The notes beneath the pieces were generated by a model that worked only from the letters and a program-made list of their open reading frames with translations, ran no database searches and was not told the origin of the DNA. Source: Verrucomicrobiota bacterium (GTDB taxonomy: Bacteria > Verrucomicrobiota > Verrucomicrobiia > Limisphaerales > CAZBKV01). Taken from it: a DNA stretch of 9,774 bases. The DNA lies in contig JAGHDA010000457.1 of NCBI GenBank assembly GCA_021160185.1, positions 1 to 9,774 on the forward strand, read 5' to 3'. This document shows, piece after piece, positions 1 through 6,428 of this stretch (position 1 is its first letter; each line of letters opens with the position of its first letter). The position numbers were made by a program, and so were the translations under genes.

Positions 1-1417
1 GCAGGTAGACCTCAGGCCAGCGGTGGAAGACATCGTCGGTCGAAGCGTCTTCGCCGCGGATCACCGCCGAGCCCACGTAGCGCGCCGGAAGCCCCGCGGC
101 CCGGCAAAGGGCGATGAAGGCAAAGCTGAACTCGGAGCAGGAGCCGTTGCCGCGGCGAAGGGTCTTGGGCGCGGCGTTCCAGCCGCCTGAAAGTTCGTAG
201 TTCATGTTCCGAATGAGGTGCCCGAAGATGCGGCGCGCCAGCCGCAAGGCGTTGGTCTCCCCGCCGACGATCTGACGGGCAAGACGCCGGATGAACGGAT
301 CACGGATCTGATACTTCGCCCCGTCACGGAGGTAGCGCGCCTTGATCTCGGCGGGGATTTCCGAAAGCGAGCCCGCCTTTTCCGGAAAGAGGAAATAGCG
401 GATGCGGCGCAGCTCCACCTCGGCTTTCCAGGACACCGTCACGGCCTTGCCGGCGGGGATGTTTTCGAAGCGGTAGCGGGCGCATTTCTGGCCCCATTGG
501 TCGGTGACAAAACCGTCCGGCTTCGGCGTGAACCGGATGGGCGTCAGGATCTTTTGGGAAGGCAGGTTGGTCGGAACGGCCAGATAGACGTCCATGGAAA
601 CGATCTTGCCGGGCCCGTAATTCCGAGCCGTTTGAAAGAACTCGACGGTTTCCCGCTTGGAACGCTCGATGACAAACGGCGCGGGATCGCGCAGCTTGAG
701 GCGGTAGATGGCGTCGGCCTGGTAGTCCACGTTCCAGAGCGTCCGGCCGTCGCAGGCCAACCCGCGCGGGAAGGGCCCGGGCGAATGAAGGGCGACGCCC
801 ACATCCCCGGTTTGCAAGTCCACCTGGTAGATCATGTCGTCGGCCCGGTCCGCCACCCACAGCCAACCTCCTTCGACGGCCAGGCCGTAAGGCGCGACCG
901 AGGGCGCGGGGATGTCCCGCAAGTCCGTGCCGTCCACGGTGGAAATCTGATGGAGCCTCCGGCCCTTGAGGTCGGCCACCCAAAGCGTTTTGCCGTCGAA
1001 CGCCAACCCCTGGGGCGACTTGCAATAAACCGGGAGCGCGCGCTTCGTCACGCCGGAGCGCGGATCGAGCTTGTAAACCCGGCGCGCGGCCGCGTCGAGA
1101 ACCCAAAGGAGCTTCCCTTCCGCAGCCAGGCCGGCCGTTTCGTAGCCGGGGGCTTGGAGGGTTTGCTGAACCTGTCCGGTGTCCGGATCAATCTTGTAAA
1201 GCCGGTCCGACATGCGGTCCGCCGCCCACAGCGAGCGGCCGTCCCAAGCCAGGCCTGTAGGGCAGCGGCAAGGGCTCGGGATCCGATGGAGAACGTCTCC
1301 GGTCGCTGCAACAGCGGAAACAGCGAGGACGCACGCCGCCGGAATGAGAGCCCGCTGAATACGAGCCCGAATCTTTGCGCGCAAGACGGTTTTCATAAGC
1401 GCTTGAGAGTCTCTCAT
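1..1417 (-). CDS. Exported NHL-propeller/transglutaminase-like fusion protein, C-terminus cut by the window edge
   Basis: The minus-strand frame is open from 1417 to the left edge (472 codons, no stop). Residues 1-37 form a signal peptide: a basic start, then a hydrophobic stretch ending AVSAVAATG. About residues 53-240 carry five NHL-like blades of ~40 aa, each built on a 'GLAxDGxxLWVAD...IYxID' pattern. A ~100-aa beta-rich linker leads to a transglutaminase-like core with the motif GNGSCSEFSFAF (nucleophile Cys427) and VFHRWPEVYL (His465). The third catalytic residue, normally Asp, would lie beyond the edge. Family knowledge: such domains act as cysteine proteases, peptide transferases or amidases on proteins or peptidoglycan-like substrates. 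The substrate here is unknown, and the propeller probably binds a partner. The ATG at 1417 is preferred over the in-frame ATG at 1396 because only 1417 has a Shine-Dalgarno. It may be co-transcribed with the gene ending at 1494, 76 nt upstream. Confidence 0.88.
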   Translation of the reverse strand, partial: MRDSQALMKTVLRAKIRARIQRALIPAACVLAVSAVAATGDVLHRIPSPCRCPTGLAWDGRSLWAADRMSDRLYKIDPDTGQVQQTLQAPGYETAGLAAEGKLLWVLDAAARRVYKLDPRSGVTKRALPVYCKSPQGLAFDGKTLWVADLKGRRLHQISTVDGTDLRDIPAPSVAPYGLAVEGGWLWVADRADDMIYQVDLQTGDVGVALHSPGPFPRGLACDGRTLWNVDYQADAIYRLKLRDPAPFVIERSKRETVEFFQTARNYGPGKIVSMDVYLAVPTNLPSQKILTPIRFTPKPDGFVTDQWGQKCARYRFENIPAGKAVTVSWKAEVELRRIRYFLFPEKAGSLSEIPAEIKARYLRDGAKYQIRDPFIRRLARQIVGGETNALRLARRIFGHLIRNMNYELSGGWNAAPKTLRRGNGSCSEFSFAFIALCRAAGLPARYVGSAVIRGEDASTDDVFHRWPEVYL

Positions 1418-1426
1418 GGCGCTTTT

Positions 1427-1430
1427 TCCT
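1427..1430 (-). promoter_or_regulatory. Shine-Dalgarno deciding the start of the transglutaminase gene
   Basis: On the minus strand AGGA is followed by nine bases and then ATG at 1417. The alternative in-frame ATG at 1396 has no purine-rich element at a usable distance, so 1417 is the better start. It adds MRDSQAL to the signal peptide n-region. Confidence 0.55.
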
Positions 1431-1437
1431 GCGCAAG

Positions 1438-1460
1438 CGAAGGGCCGCGGCCGGCCTTCG
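1438..1460 (-). other. GC-rich stem-loop between the two exported-protein genes
   Basis: CGAAGG at 1438-1443 pairs with CCTTCG at 1455-1460, and CCG at 1445-1447 pairs with CGG at 1452-1454. G1444 is bulged and the loop is CGGC. The hairpin lies in the 76-nt gap between the stop at 1494 and the start at 1417. No T-run follows in either direction, so it is not a classic intrinsic terminator. It could set the ratio of the two genes, protect an mRNA end, or have no function. Confidence 0.4.
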
Positions 1461-1493
1461 AAATCTGGAGGCGCGCGGAGGCTTTTGCCGTCT

Positions 1494-3284
1494 CTATGGC
1501 AACGCGGCGCGGACTCTGTAAAAGCCCGCCGCGCCTTCGAGCTGGACGGGAAAGGCCGCCTCCGCTCCCGTCCCGTCCAGTTCGCCGACCGGCTCGAACG
1601 TTCCGGTCAACGAGCCGGCTTCCAGAATAGTGTAGCGAACCCCCGACTCGGTCGGGAATTTCAGGACCAATCCGTTCCCGGCGCGTTCGAGCGCCAGGAC
1701 CGGCGCCGCCGGCTGAGGCGGGCCTCCTCCGCACAAAGGGCCGCGACTCAGCTCCCACGACTGCAGGGCAAGCTCGCCCTCTTCCAGATCAATCGAAGGC
1801 GTGGAAACGGAAACCTCAAGGACCTCCGGCGCAAGGGACAGGCTCGTCGACTCCAAATCAGGAGAAACGGTTTGAAGGGACCCTTCGCTCCACAGCGGGC
1901 ATTCGCCGACAACGTTCAGATCGGGCGGCACAGTAATTGCCTCCACCCGATTGCTCTCGGAGTCGAAAGCGGAAAAAAGCAGAGCGTCGTCCTGCTCGGA
2001 CCAGAAAGCTACACAGGAAGATCTCGGATGGCCGTAGGTTCGCACCACGGGGTGTGTAAGATCGCGGTGAAACGAAACCAGCGAGGGGACGAACGCGCCG
2101 TCCTCGGTTCCCGTGTTGAAGAGAAGATACACTCGGTCATCGGTTTTTTGTAGAAGATATGCGAAGTCAACGCCGGGATTGTCGATCCGCGCTTGCGCAT
2201 CAAAGATGCGGGTCGCGGGATCAAACTGCGCAATCACGACGTCGGTGGCGAACATTAAGTCCTTTTCCATCGCAATCCCATACAACCACCACTTTCCCTG
2301 GAGCCCGAAAGAGATCCACCCCAACCGCGCTCCGGGGATGCGTTGCGCCCAATCGACTCCGCCGGTTGAAGTCAGCTTTGCCAGAATCGTCTGGAACGCC
2401 ATCTTTTGCAAAAGCAGGTCCATTTCGGTTTCTCCAGCTAGAAGGATCGGCGCCCCGTCCGGCGCGAACTGGATCGAGGGCGTGAAATTGCCCGGCAAGG
2501 GAATCGTTTCCTTCCATCGAATCGTTCCGTCCGGTTTCAAGTTGAGAAGAGCAAGACGCGCCTCGGTTGAGATCTCTAGAGGGATGCCGGGGTTTATTGT
2601 CTGAACGGTTACAGTGACTCCAAGGAAATACCCATCGCCGTTCGGAAGCGCGTCAAACCGCACGGTTCTTACACTGGAAAGTCCCGGCAGCCCGCCTTCA
2701 GAAGGGGCTTGAAAACTCGACGATTGGTATTCGCGCTTGAAGATCAAGTCCCCCGCTTCATTCAGCGTCGCCACGCGCACTGAATCATCCAGAAGTTGCA
2801 CGATTGCGATTCGGTTGCCTTCCAGGCACTCACATATGATTTCATCAGGGTCAGCAGGCCCTGGAAGGCGGCGCACAAAGCGAGCCTGTCCCGTGGCGGC
2901 GTCGAACAAGCCCGCTTCAACCGCTCCGTCGTTCCCGATCACATGGGCGAAATACAGCCCATTCTCTACAGGAACAAGGGCTGCATCGTAAGCGTCGGCG
3001 GGGGCGTCCAGCCAGAAAGCGCTTTGAAGTTGACCGGTCGCGTCGAAGACAGCGGCCGATGGCGCAGGATGCGAGTCAGAGGGATCGGTTCCGTCTCCGA
3101 CAAGCTCGTAGCCTCCCTGCTCTGAGCCGAGGGGAACCAAGAAGGCCGACTCCCATGGCGGCGGAGCCGCGCCGTGAATTCCGATCCAATCGCTCCATAC
3201 AGCCGACTCGGCTCCGCATTGAAGCCCCATCACACACGCCATCGCCAGAATCTGTGTTTTCACGCTTATCGCCGTTTTTTTCAT
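1494..3284 (-). CDS. Secreted beta-propeller-like protein with PVC-type C-terminal domain, function unknown
   Basis: 596 aa. Residues 1-28 form a signal peptide (basic MKKTAISVK, hydrophobic ILAMACVMGL, then CGAESA). The Cys at 23 is not in a proper lipobox, so it is probably a soluble export. Residues ~75-460 hold loosely repeated beta-blade units, for example LALLNLKPDGTIRW...IPLPG and ILAKLTSTGGVDWAQRIPG, resembling the blades of PQQ- or SBBP-like propellers. I cannot assign an enzymatic family and see no catalytic motif. Residues ~525-596 form a separate small beta domain (RYTILEAGSLTG ... GFYRVRAALP), a kind common at the end of exported Verrucomicrobiota proteins. The ATG at 3284 has AGGA five bases upstream. 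A TTG at 3305 in the same frame would only add seven residues ahead of the signal peptide. The transglutaminase gene follows in the same direction, so both may serve the envelope. Confidence 0.82.
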   Translation of the reverse strand: MKKTAISVKTQILAMACVMGLQCGAESAVWSDWIGIHGAAPPPWESAFLVPLGSEQGGYELVGDGTDPSDSHPAPSAAVFDATGQLQSAFWLDAPADAYDAALVPVENGLYFAHVIGNDGAVEAGLFDAATGQARFVRRLPGPADPDEIICECLEGNRIAIVQLLDDSVRVATLNEAGDLIFKREYQSSSFQAPSEGGLPGLSSVRTVRFDALPNGDGYFLGVTVTVQTINPGIPLEISTEARLALLNLKPDGTIRWKETIPLPGNFTPSIQFAPDGAPILLAGETEMDLLLQKMAFQTILAKLTSTGGVDWAQRIPGARLGWISFGLQGKWWLYGIAMEKDLMFATDVVIAQFDPATRIFDAQARIDNPGVDFAYLLQKTDDRVYLLFNTGTEDGAFVPSLVSFHRDLTHPVVRTYGHPRSSCVAFWSEQDDALLFSAFDSESNRVEAITVPPDLNVVGECPLWSEGSLQTVSPDLESTSLSLAPEVLEVSVSTPSIDLEEGELALQSWELSRGPLCGGGPPQPAAPVLALERAGNGLVLKFPTESGVRYTILEAGSLTGTFEPVGELDGTGAEAAFPVQLEGAAGFYRVRAALP

Positions 3285-3335
3285 AACCGTCCTTTCTCCC
3301 GCCAACTTCTTCTTTCTCCTCCTCCCCCCTGTCTG

Positions 3336-3362
3336 TGGCGCGCCGAGGCGTCAGACGCGCCA
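3336..3362. repeat. 7-bp inverted repeat upstream of the secreted-protein gene
   Basis: TGGCGCG at 3336-3342 and CGCGCCA at 3356-3362 are perfect reverse complements around a 13-base loop. An overlapping competing pair is GTCTG at 3331-3335 with CAGAC at 3352-3356. It lies 52-78 bases upstream of the minus-strand ATG at 3284, so it could be an operator or a leader hairpin. No regulator is visible nearby, and chance is possible in GC-rich DNA. Confidence 0.3.
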
Positions 3363-3452
3363 TTGTCCGGATCGAAAGCCTTAGACCGATTAAAGGGCCG
3401 GCCTCGACCGAATGCGCGCCCGACATTTGCGCCTGTACGAAATCAATGCAGA

Positions 3453-3481
3453 ATCATAACCTGCGCCCTCACCTTTTCCAG
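3453..3481 (-). promoter_or_regulatory. Weak sigma70-like promoter candidate for the 3284 gene
   Basis: On the minus strand CTGGAA (3481-3476) is followed by 17 bases and TATGAT (3458-3453). The -10 matches consensus at five of six positions but the -35 at only three. It would give a leader of roughly 160 nt that includes the inverted repeat and the purine-rich run. Confidence 0.22.
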
Positions 3482-3560
3482 AACGGATTCCCTCGTTTCC
3501 GGCTCGGGTTCTTCTCATCCGGCCCTTCTCGGATCCCCCCGAAGAACAGCGAGCGCGAAA

Positions 3561-3589
3561 TTGCTTTTCATCGCGGAACGCACTATAAG
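3561..3589 (+). promoter_or_regulatory. Sigma70-like promoter of the small membrane protein gene
   Basis: TTGCTT at 3561-3566, a 17-base spacer, then TATAAG at 3584-3589. The hexamers and spacing are close to housekeeping consensus. Transcription would begin near 3596, giving a leader of only about 12 nt that starts inside or right at the Shine-Dalgarno. Confidence 0.5.
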
Positions 3590-3593
3590 TCTT

Positions 3594-3600
3594 GGGGAGG
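3594..3600 (+). promoter_or_regulatory. Strong Shine-Dalgarno fixing the start at 3608
   Basis: GGGGAGG ends seven bases before ATG at 3608. It is the best ribosome-binding site in the window. It rules out the longer open frame that begins upstream at 3335, whose extra residues look like non-coding translation. Confidence 0.75.
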
Positions 3601-3607
3601 CAATCTG

Positions 3608-3898
3608 ATGAAACGAATTCGTAGAATTGACGTGTTCAGCGCCGGCGGCGTTTGCGCGGCGATTGCGTTGGTATGGGGCTTGGTGTTTCTAGCGTTTGTT
3701 GTTATGGCAACCGGCGCGGGCGTGATGATGGAAGGGGGCGGCCATGGGGTCATAAGCTTGATGGTCCACGGAGGAACTTTGGGGGTTATAACGACCATCT
3801 TGTATCCCATTATCGGCTTTGTCATCGGGGTGGTAAGCTCGCTCGTGTATAACGCCGCCGCGGCTCTCACCGGCGGCCTGCGAGTGGAGATCGAATGA
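3608..3898 (+). CDS. Small two-helix membrane protein, DUF3566-like
   Basis: 96 aa. A basic start (MKRIRRIDVFSAG) is followed by a hydrophobic helix at ~13-38, a Gly/Met-rich loop (MMEGGGHG), a second helix at ~57-80, and the ending LVYNAAAALTGGLRVEIE. The layout 'KRI..IDVFS ... two helices ... YN.....GG(I/L)..E(I/L)E' resembles a widespread family of ~100-aa membrane proteins of unknown function that I recall as DUF3566-like. That assignment is from memory and not searched. The near-palindromic charge pattern (basic N-tail, acidic C-tail) suggests both tails are cytoplasmic. It is the only plus-strand gene, has its own promoter, and converges on the ligase gene with 39 bp between stops and no clear terminator. 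Role unknown. Confidence 0.75.
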   Translation: MKRIRRIDVFSAGGVCAAIALVWGLVFLAFVVMATGAGVMMEGGGHGVISLMVHGGTLGVITTILYPIIGFVIGVVSSLVYNAAAALTGGLRVEIE

Positions 3899-3937
3899 TC
3901 GTCTGAAAACCGTCGAGAAAATTGGGAACGGCAAACC

Positions 3938-5344
3938 TCAGGGCCGGCGCGCAGCGAGGGGAGGCGGCGCTTCTTCTTTCAAGGCCGTCAGCCAGCCTAG
4001 AAACGCCCAGCCGATCCAACCGGTGGCGGGTATGTAGAGATGGAACTCGACGAAGCTGTGGATTGCCCAGCCGAGCAGCCCCAGCCATATGGAAAAAGCC
4101 AATGCGTCGTCCCAGGCCCGCCGGCGGCGCAGGAGCAACGGAAGCCACACGGCCAGCAGGTAAGCCGCCCCTGCGGGAACGCCTGAGTCGCACGCCTGCT
4201 GGAGGTAGTCATTGTGAGCCAGCTTGGCCATCTCCGCCTCCGGCGGCTTGCGCTTGTGATACTCGGCGGCGAAGCACCCGGGCCCCGCTCCGAAAAAAGG
4301 CCGCTCTTTCACAACCTGCGCCGCGGCTTTCCAGTAGCCAAGGCGCGCGCCGACGCTGGGCGCGCCTTTTTTGAAGTAGCCGGCGTAACGGAGTCCGAAA
4401 AGGCCCAGCCCCGCGACGAGAAGCACGGCAAGCAGGCCGGCTCGCCAGAGCGTTCGGAGGGGAAGCCGCCACCACAGCAACGCCGCCATAGGCACGGCGA
4501 TCAGCCACCCCGCTTTGGATTGGGACCAGACCAGGCAGGCAAGCCCCGCCACAGCAACCGGGCTGACGATGAGAACCCGCACGGCTTTCGGAATGCCTTC
4601 CGTGAGCAGCCACCCCGCCATAGTCATCGCAGGAAGCAAGAGCAGCAGCCCTCCCGCGAAGGAGTTAGGGTAAAAGAGCGTTCCAAAGATGCGTTCCTTT
4701 TCAAGACGCTTGAGAAATTCGGCTGGAAGTTGCCGCCAGTCCGGATTGGCCATGACCTCTTCGCGGACTCGAGCCAGGCCGCCGAAGTGTTGCTCAAATC
4801 CTATCGCCAAGACGCATAGAAAGGCGACGAAAAACGGCCCCCAAAAGGACTTGGTGTCTCCCACTTGAGGAAGGATCAGCAAGCCGATGTAATAACACGC
4901 CGCCACAGCCGTCATGTAGGGCAACGTCAACCGGGAAAGGCGGGGATCGGTCGCGTGAAGACTCGAGAGCCAAACCCAACCTATCCAGACAGCCGGCAAC
5001 AGGGCAAGCTTCCGCGCGTCGCCCCCAGGAAGCCGAACCAGCGGGAGCCCCAGAACGATCAGGACGCCAAGCAAACCGTATCCCCACAGCAGCGGCCAAG
5101 GATACAGGATGAACTCATAGATATTTTTCGGATAAACAACCAGTTTATTGAGGATCGCCGGATTGCCGAACTTGGCGAAGATCAAGCCCAGGATGAGCCC
5201 GGCGAAACAGGCGTAAAACTGTTCGTATCTTCCCCACGCCGCCTTGGGCTTGGGCGGCGGCGGCGGGGATTTTGGAGGGGCGCGGAACCGCCGCTTTCCC
5301 GGCTGCCGGGGAGCGACATGAAGGTTGTGGGAAACCTTCTTCAT
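3938..5344 (-). CDS. O-antigen ligase/Wzy-type polytopic membrane protein
   Basis: 468 aa. Family knowledge: PF04932-type proteins transfer or polymerise undecaprenyl-linked glycans, for example joining O-antigen to lipid A core, on the periplasmic side of the inner membrane. The sequence shows about ten or more hydrophobic helices from residue ~43 to 455. Conserved blocks include FGTLFYPNSFAGGLLLLLP (220-238), WSQSKAGWL (273-281), RLGYWKAAAQVVKERPFFGAG (334-354, with Arg334 and the FGAGPG turn) and AHNDYLQQACDSGVPAG (376-392), the typical HNDYLQ segment of the large periplasmic loop region. The N-terminal ~37 residues are a basic, proline-rich cytoplasmic tail (SPPPPPKPK). Ligase and polymerase cannot be told apart by sequence. 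ATG 5344 lies 10 nt after the holB stop with no good Shine-Dalgarno, so translational coupling is likely. No other glycan genes are in the window. Confidence 0.88.
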   Translation of the reverse strand: MKKVSHNLHVAPRQPGKRRFRAPPKSPPPPPKPKAAWGRYEQFYACFAGLILGLIFAKFGNPAILNKLVVYPKNIYEFILYPWPLLWGYGLLGVLIVLGLPLVRLPGGDARKLALLPAVWIGWVWLSSLHATDPRLSRLTLPYMTAVAACYYIGLLILPQVGDTKSFWGPFFVAFLCVLAIGFEQHFGGLARVREEVMANPDWRQLPAEFLKRLEKERIFGTLFYPNSFAGGLLLLLPAMTMAGWLLTEGIPKAVRVLIVSPVAVAGLACLVWSQSKAGWLIAVPMAALLWWRLPLRTLWRAGLLAVLLVAGLGLFGLRYAGYFKKGAPSVGARLGYWKAAAQVVKERPFFGAGPGCFAAEYHKRKPPEAEMAKLAHNDYLQQACDSGVPAGAAYLLAVWLPLLLRRRRAWDDALAFSIWLGLLGWAIHSFVEFHLYIPATGWIGWAFLGWLTALKEEAPPPLAARRP

Positions 5345-5354
5345 ACGCCGAGAG

Positions 5355-6410
5355 TCACTCGCCGAAGTCCAAGCGCAACAGCCCCGTTTCCAGAGCCAGC
5401 GCTTCCTGAACGTTGGTTTCCAACAGCTCCAACGTGCGTTCGGCGGCTTCCAGGTTGGTCCGCGCCCGGTCCGGCGGCAGGGCAGTCGCAACGCGCTGCG
5501 TAGCCTCCGCCAGATCGGGCAGCTTGAGCGTCTCTTTTCCCAGCCCCTGAGCGGCGAGCCACACGTCCCGAAGCCACCAGAGAAGGATTTGGAGGAACTG
5601 ATTGCGGCGGCGGCGGTACTCGGCCTCCGCGGCGGCGTTAAGCTCGGCCTGAAGCCGCTCGCGTTGTTCCGGCTCCAGATCGGCCGGATCCGTTCCCGAA
5701 GCCTCGCGGACGCTTTCCTCCACTTCCTGCCGGATGCGGCCCAGCGCTTCCAAGAGCCGCCCGAGGGCGCGGTAGCGAGCGCCCAGGGCCGTGGGGCGAC
5801 GGGAAGCGGCTCGGGCCAATTCCTCGATCCACGCCCGTTGCGCCTCGCTGAAGCCGGCGGTTTCTCCGCCCAAGTCCAGGCGGAGACAGCGGGAACGAAT
5901 CGTTTCCAGAAGCGCCTCCGGCCGAAGGCTCAGCAACAGGATCACCACCCGTCCCGGCGGCTCTTCCAGCGTCTTGAGAAAGGCGTTGGCGGCGGCGGGG
6001 TGGAGCCGATCCGCGTCCGTGATAACGGCGACTTTCCAACCGCCCCGAGCGGGATGAAGCCGGACGACCCGCTCCAGCTCTCTGACGCCGGCGATGCGGA
6101 TGACGCGGGTCTTGCCTTCTGGGCGCAGCCAGTAGGCGTCCGGATGCGCGCCTTCCCGGACTAGGCGGCAGCCTTCGCAGGCGCCGCAAGCGGCGGCGGG
6201 CGAGCCGTCGGCCGCGCGGCGGGGCGGGTTTTCGCAAAGGAGAGTCTGGGCGATCGCCGCGGCGGTTTGTTCCAACGCCGCGCGGTCCCGACCGGCGATC
6301 AGGTAGGCGTGGCCCAGCCGTCCCCGCTCGATGCTGCGGGCGATGAGCCGCAAAGCAGGACAGCGGCGCTCAAGCTCCGGAAGGGTTGGAGAAGAAGGGG
6401 TCGCGCTCAT
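5355..6410 (-). CDS. holB: DNA polymerase III subunit delta' (clamp loader)
   Basis: 351 aa, close to the usual ~330. Delta' is the rigid stator of the clamp loader that opens and loads the beta sliding clamp with delta and gamma/tau. Residues 1-~210 form the AAA+ part. The P-loop is degenerate (AGRDRAALEQTA, no GK[ST]), as in E. coli delta', so it should not hydrolyse ATP. Zinc ligands are Cys59, Cys75, Cys78 and Cys81 (CGACEGC), followed by the typical EGAHPD. DADRLHPAAANAFLKTLEEP (131-151) is the Walker-B-region/sensor block, and Ser173-Arg174-Cys175 is the SRC arginine-finger motif that completes a neighbour's ATP site. Residues ~210-351 form the helical collar, with a long charged, probably coiled-coil stretch at ~215-270. 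ATG 6410 lies 18 nt after the rhamnulokinase stop. Its usual partner tmk is absent, so the placement is unusual though the identity is firm. Confidence 0.93.
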   Translation of the reverse strand: MSATPSSPTLPELERRCPALRLIARSIERGRLGHAYLIAGRDRAALEQTAAAIAQTLLCENPPRRAADGSPAAACGACEGCRLVREGAHPDAYWLRPEGKTRVIRIAGVRELERVVRLHPARGGWKVAVITDADRLHPAAANAFLKTLEEPPGRVVILLLSLRPEALLETIRSRCLRLDLGGETAGFSEAQRAWIEELARAASRRPTALGARYRALGRLLEALGRIRQEVEESVREASGTDPADLEPEQRERLQAELNAAAEAEYRRRRNQFLQILLWWLRDVWLAAQGLGKETLKLPDLAEATQRVATALPPDRARTNLEAAERTLELLETNVQEALALETGLLRLDFGE

Positions 6411-6428
6411 CCGGCTTAAAACCCCGGT

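Larger units (their letters stand above)
3285..3607. other. Divergent intergenic region
   Basis: This 323-bp stretch separates two divergent starts (3284 minus, 3608 plus). It holds a good plus-strand promoter near its right end, a weak minus-strand promoter candidate, a 7-bp inverted repeat at 3336-3362, and an uninterrupted 25-nt pyrimidine run at 3306-3330. That run makes the minus-strand leader G/A-rich just before the gene. The plus frame stays open through much of it, but that frame lacks a ribosome-binding start and protein-like composition, so I see no gene here. Confidence 0.6.

Noticed and set aside
324..1106. Minus-strand open frame of 260 codons overlapping the transglutaminase gene
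   Set aside because: It is a shifted frame of the same strand. Its product is Arg/Gly-rich low-complexity sequence with no recognisable domain.
218..1630. Long plus-strand open frame of 470 codons
   Set aside because: It is antisense to the transglutaminase gene, is rich in Arg, Pro and Gly with no domain, and lacks a ribosome-binding site. The minus frame shows clear blades and catalytic motifs.
3210..3284. Lipoprotein signal in the 596-aa protein
   Set aside because: The Cys at residue 23 is preceded by Gly-Leu-Gln, which does not fit a lipobox. An ordinary signal peptide is more likely.
3335..3607. N-terminal extension of the small membrane protein
   Set aside because: The strong Shine-Dalgarno at 3594-3600 and the ATG at 3608 fit the family start. 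The extension is unlike protein and would contain the promoter.
3899..3937. Weak terminator between the convergent genes
   Set aside because: On the minus strand CCGT...ACGG followed by TTTT gives only a 4-5 bp stem with a 14-base loop, too weak to annotate.
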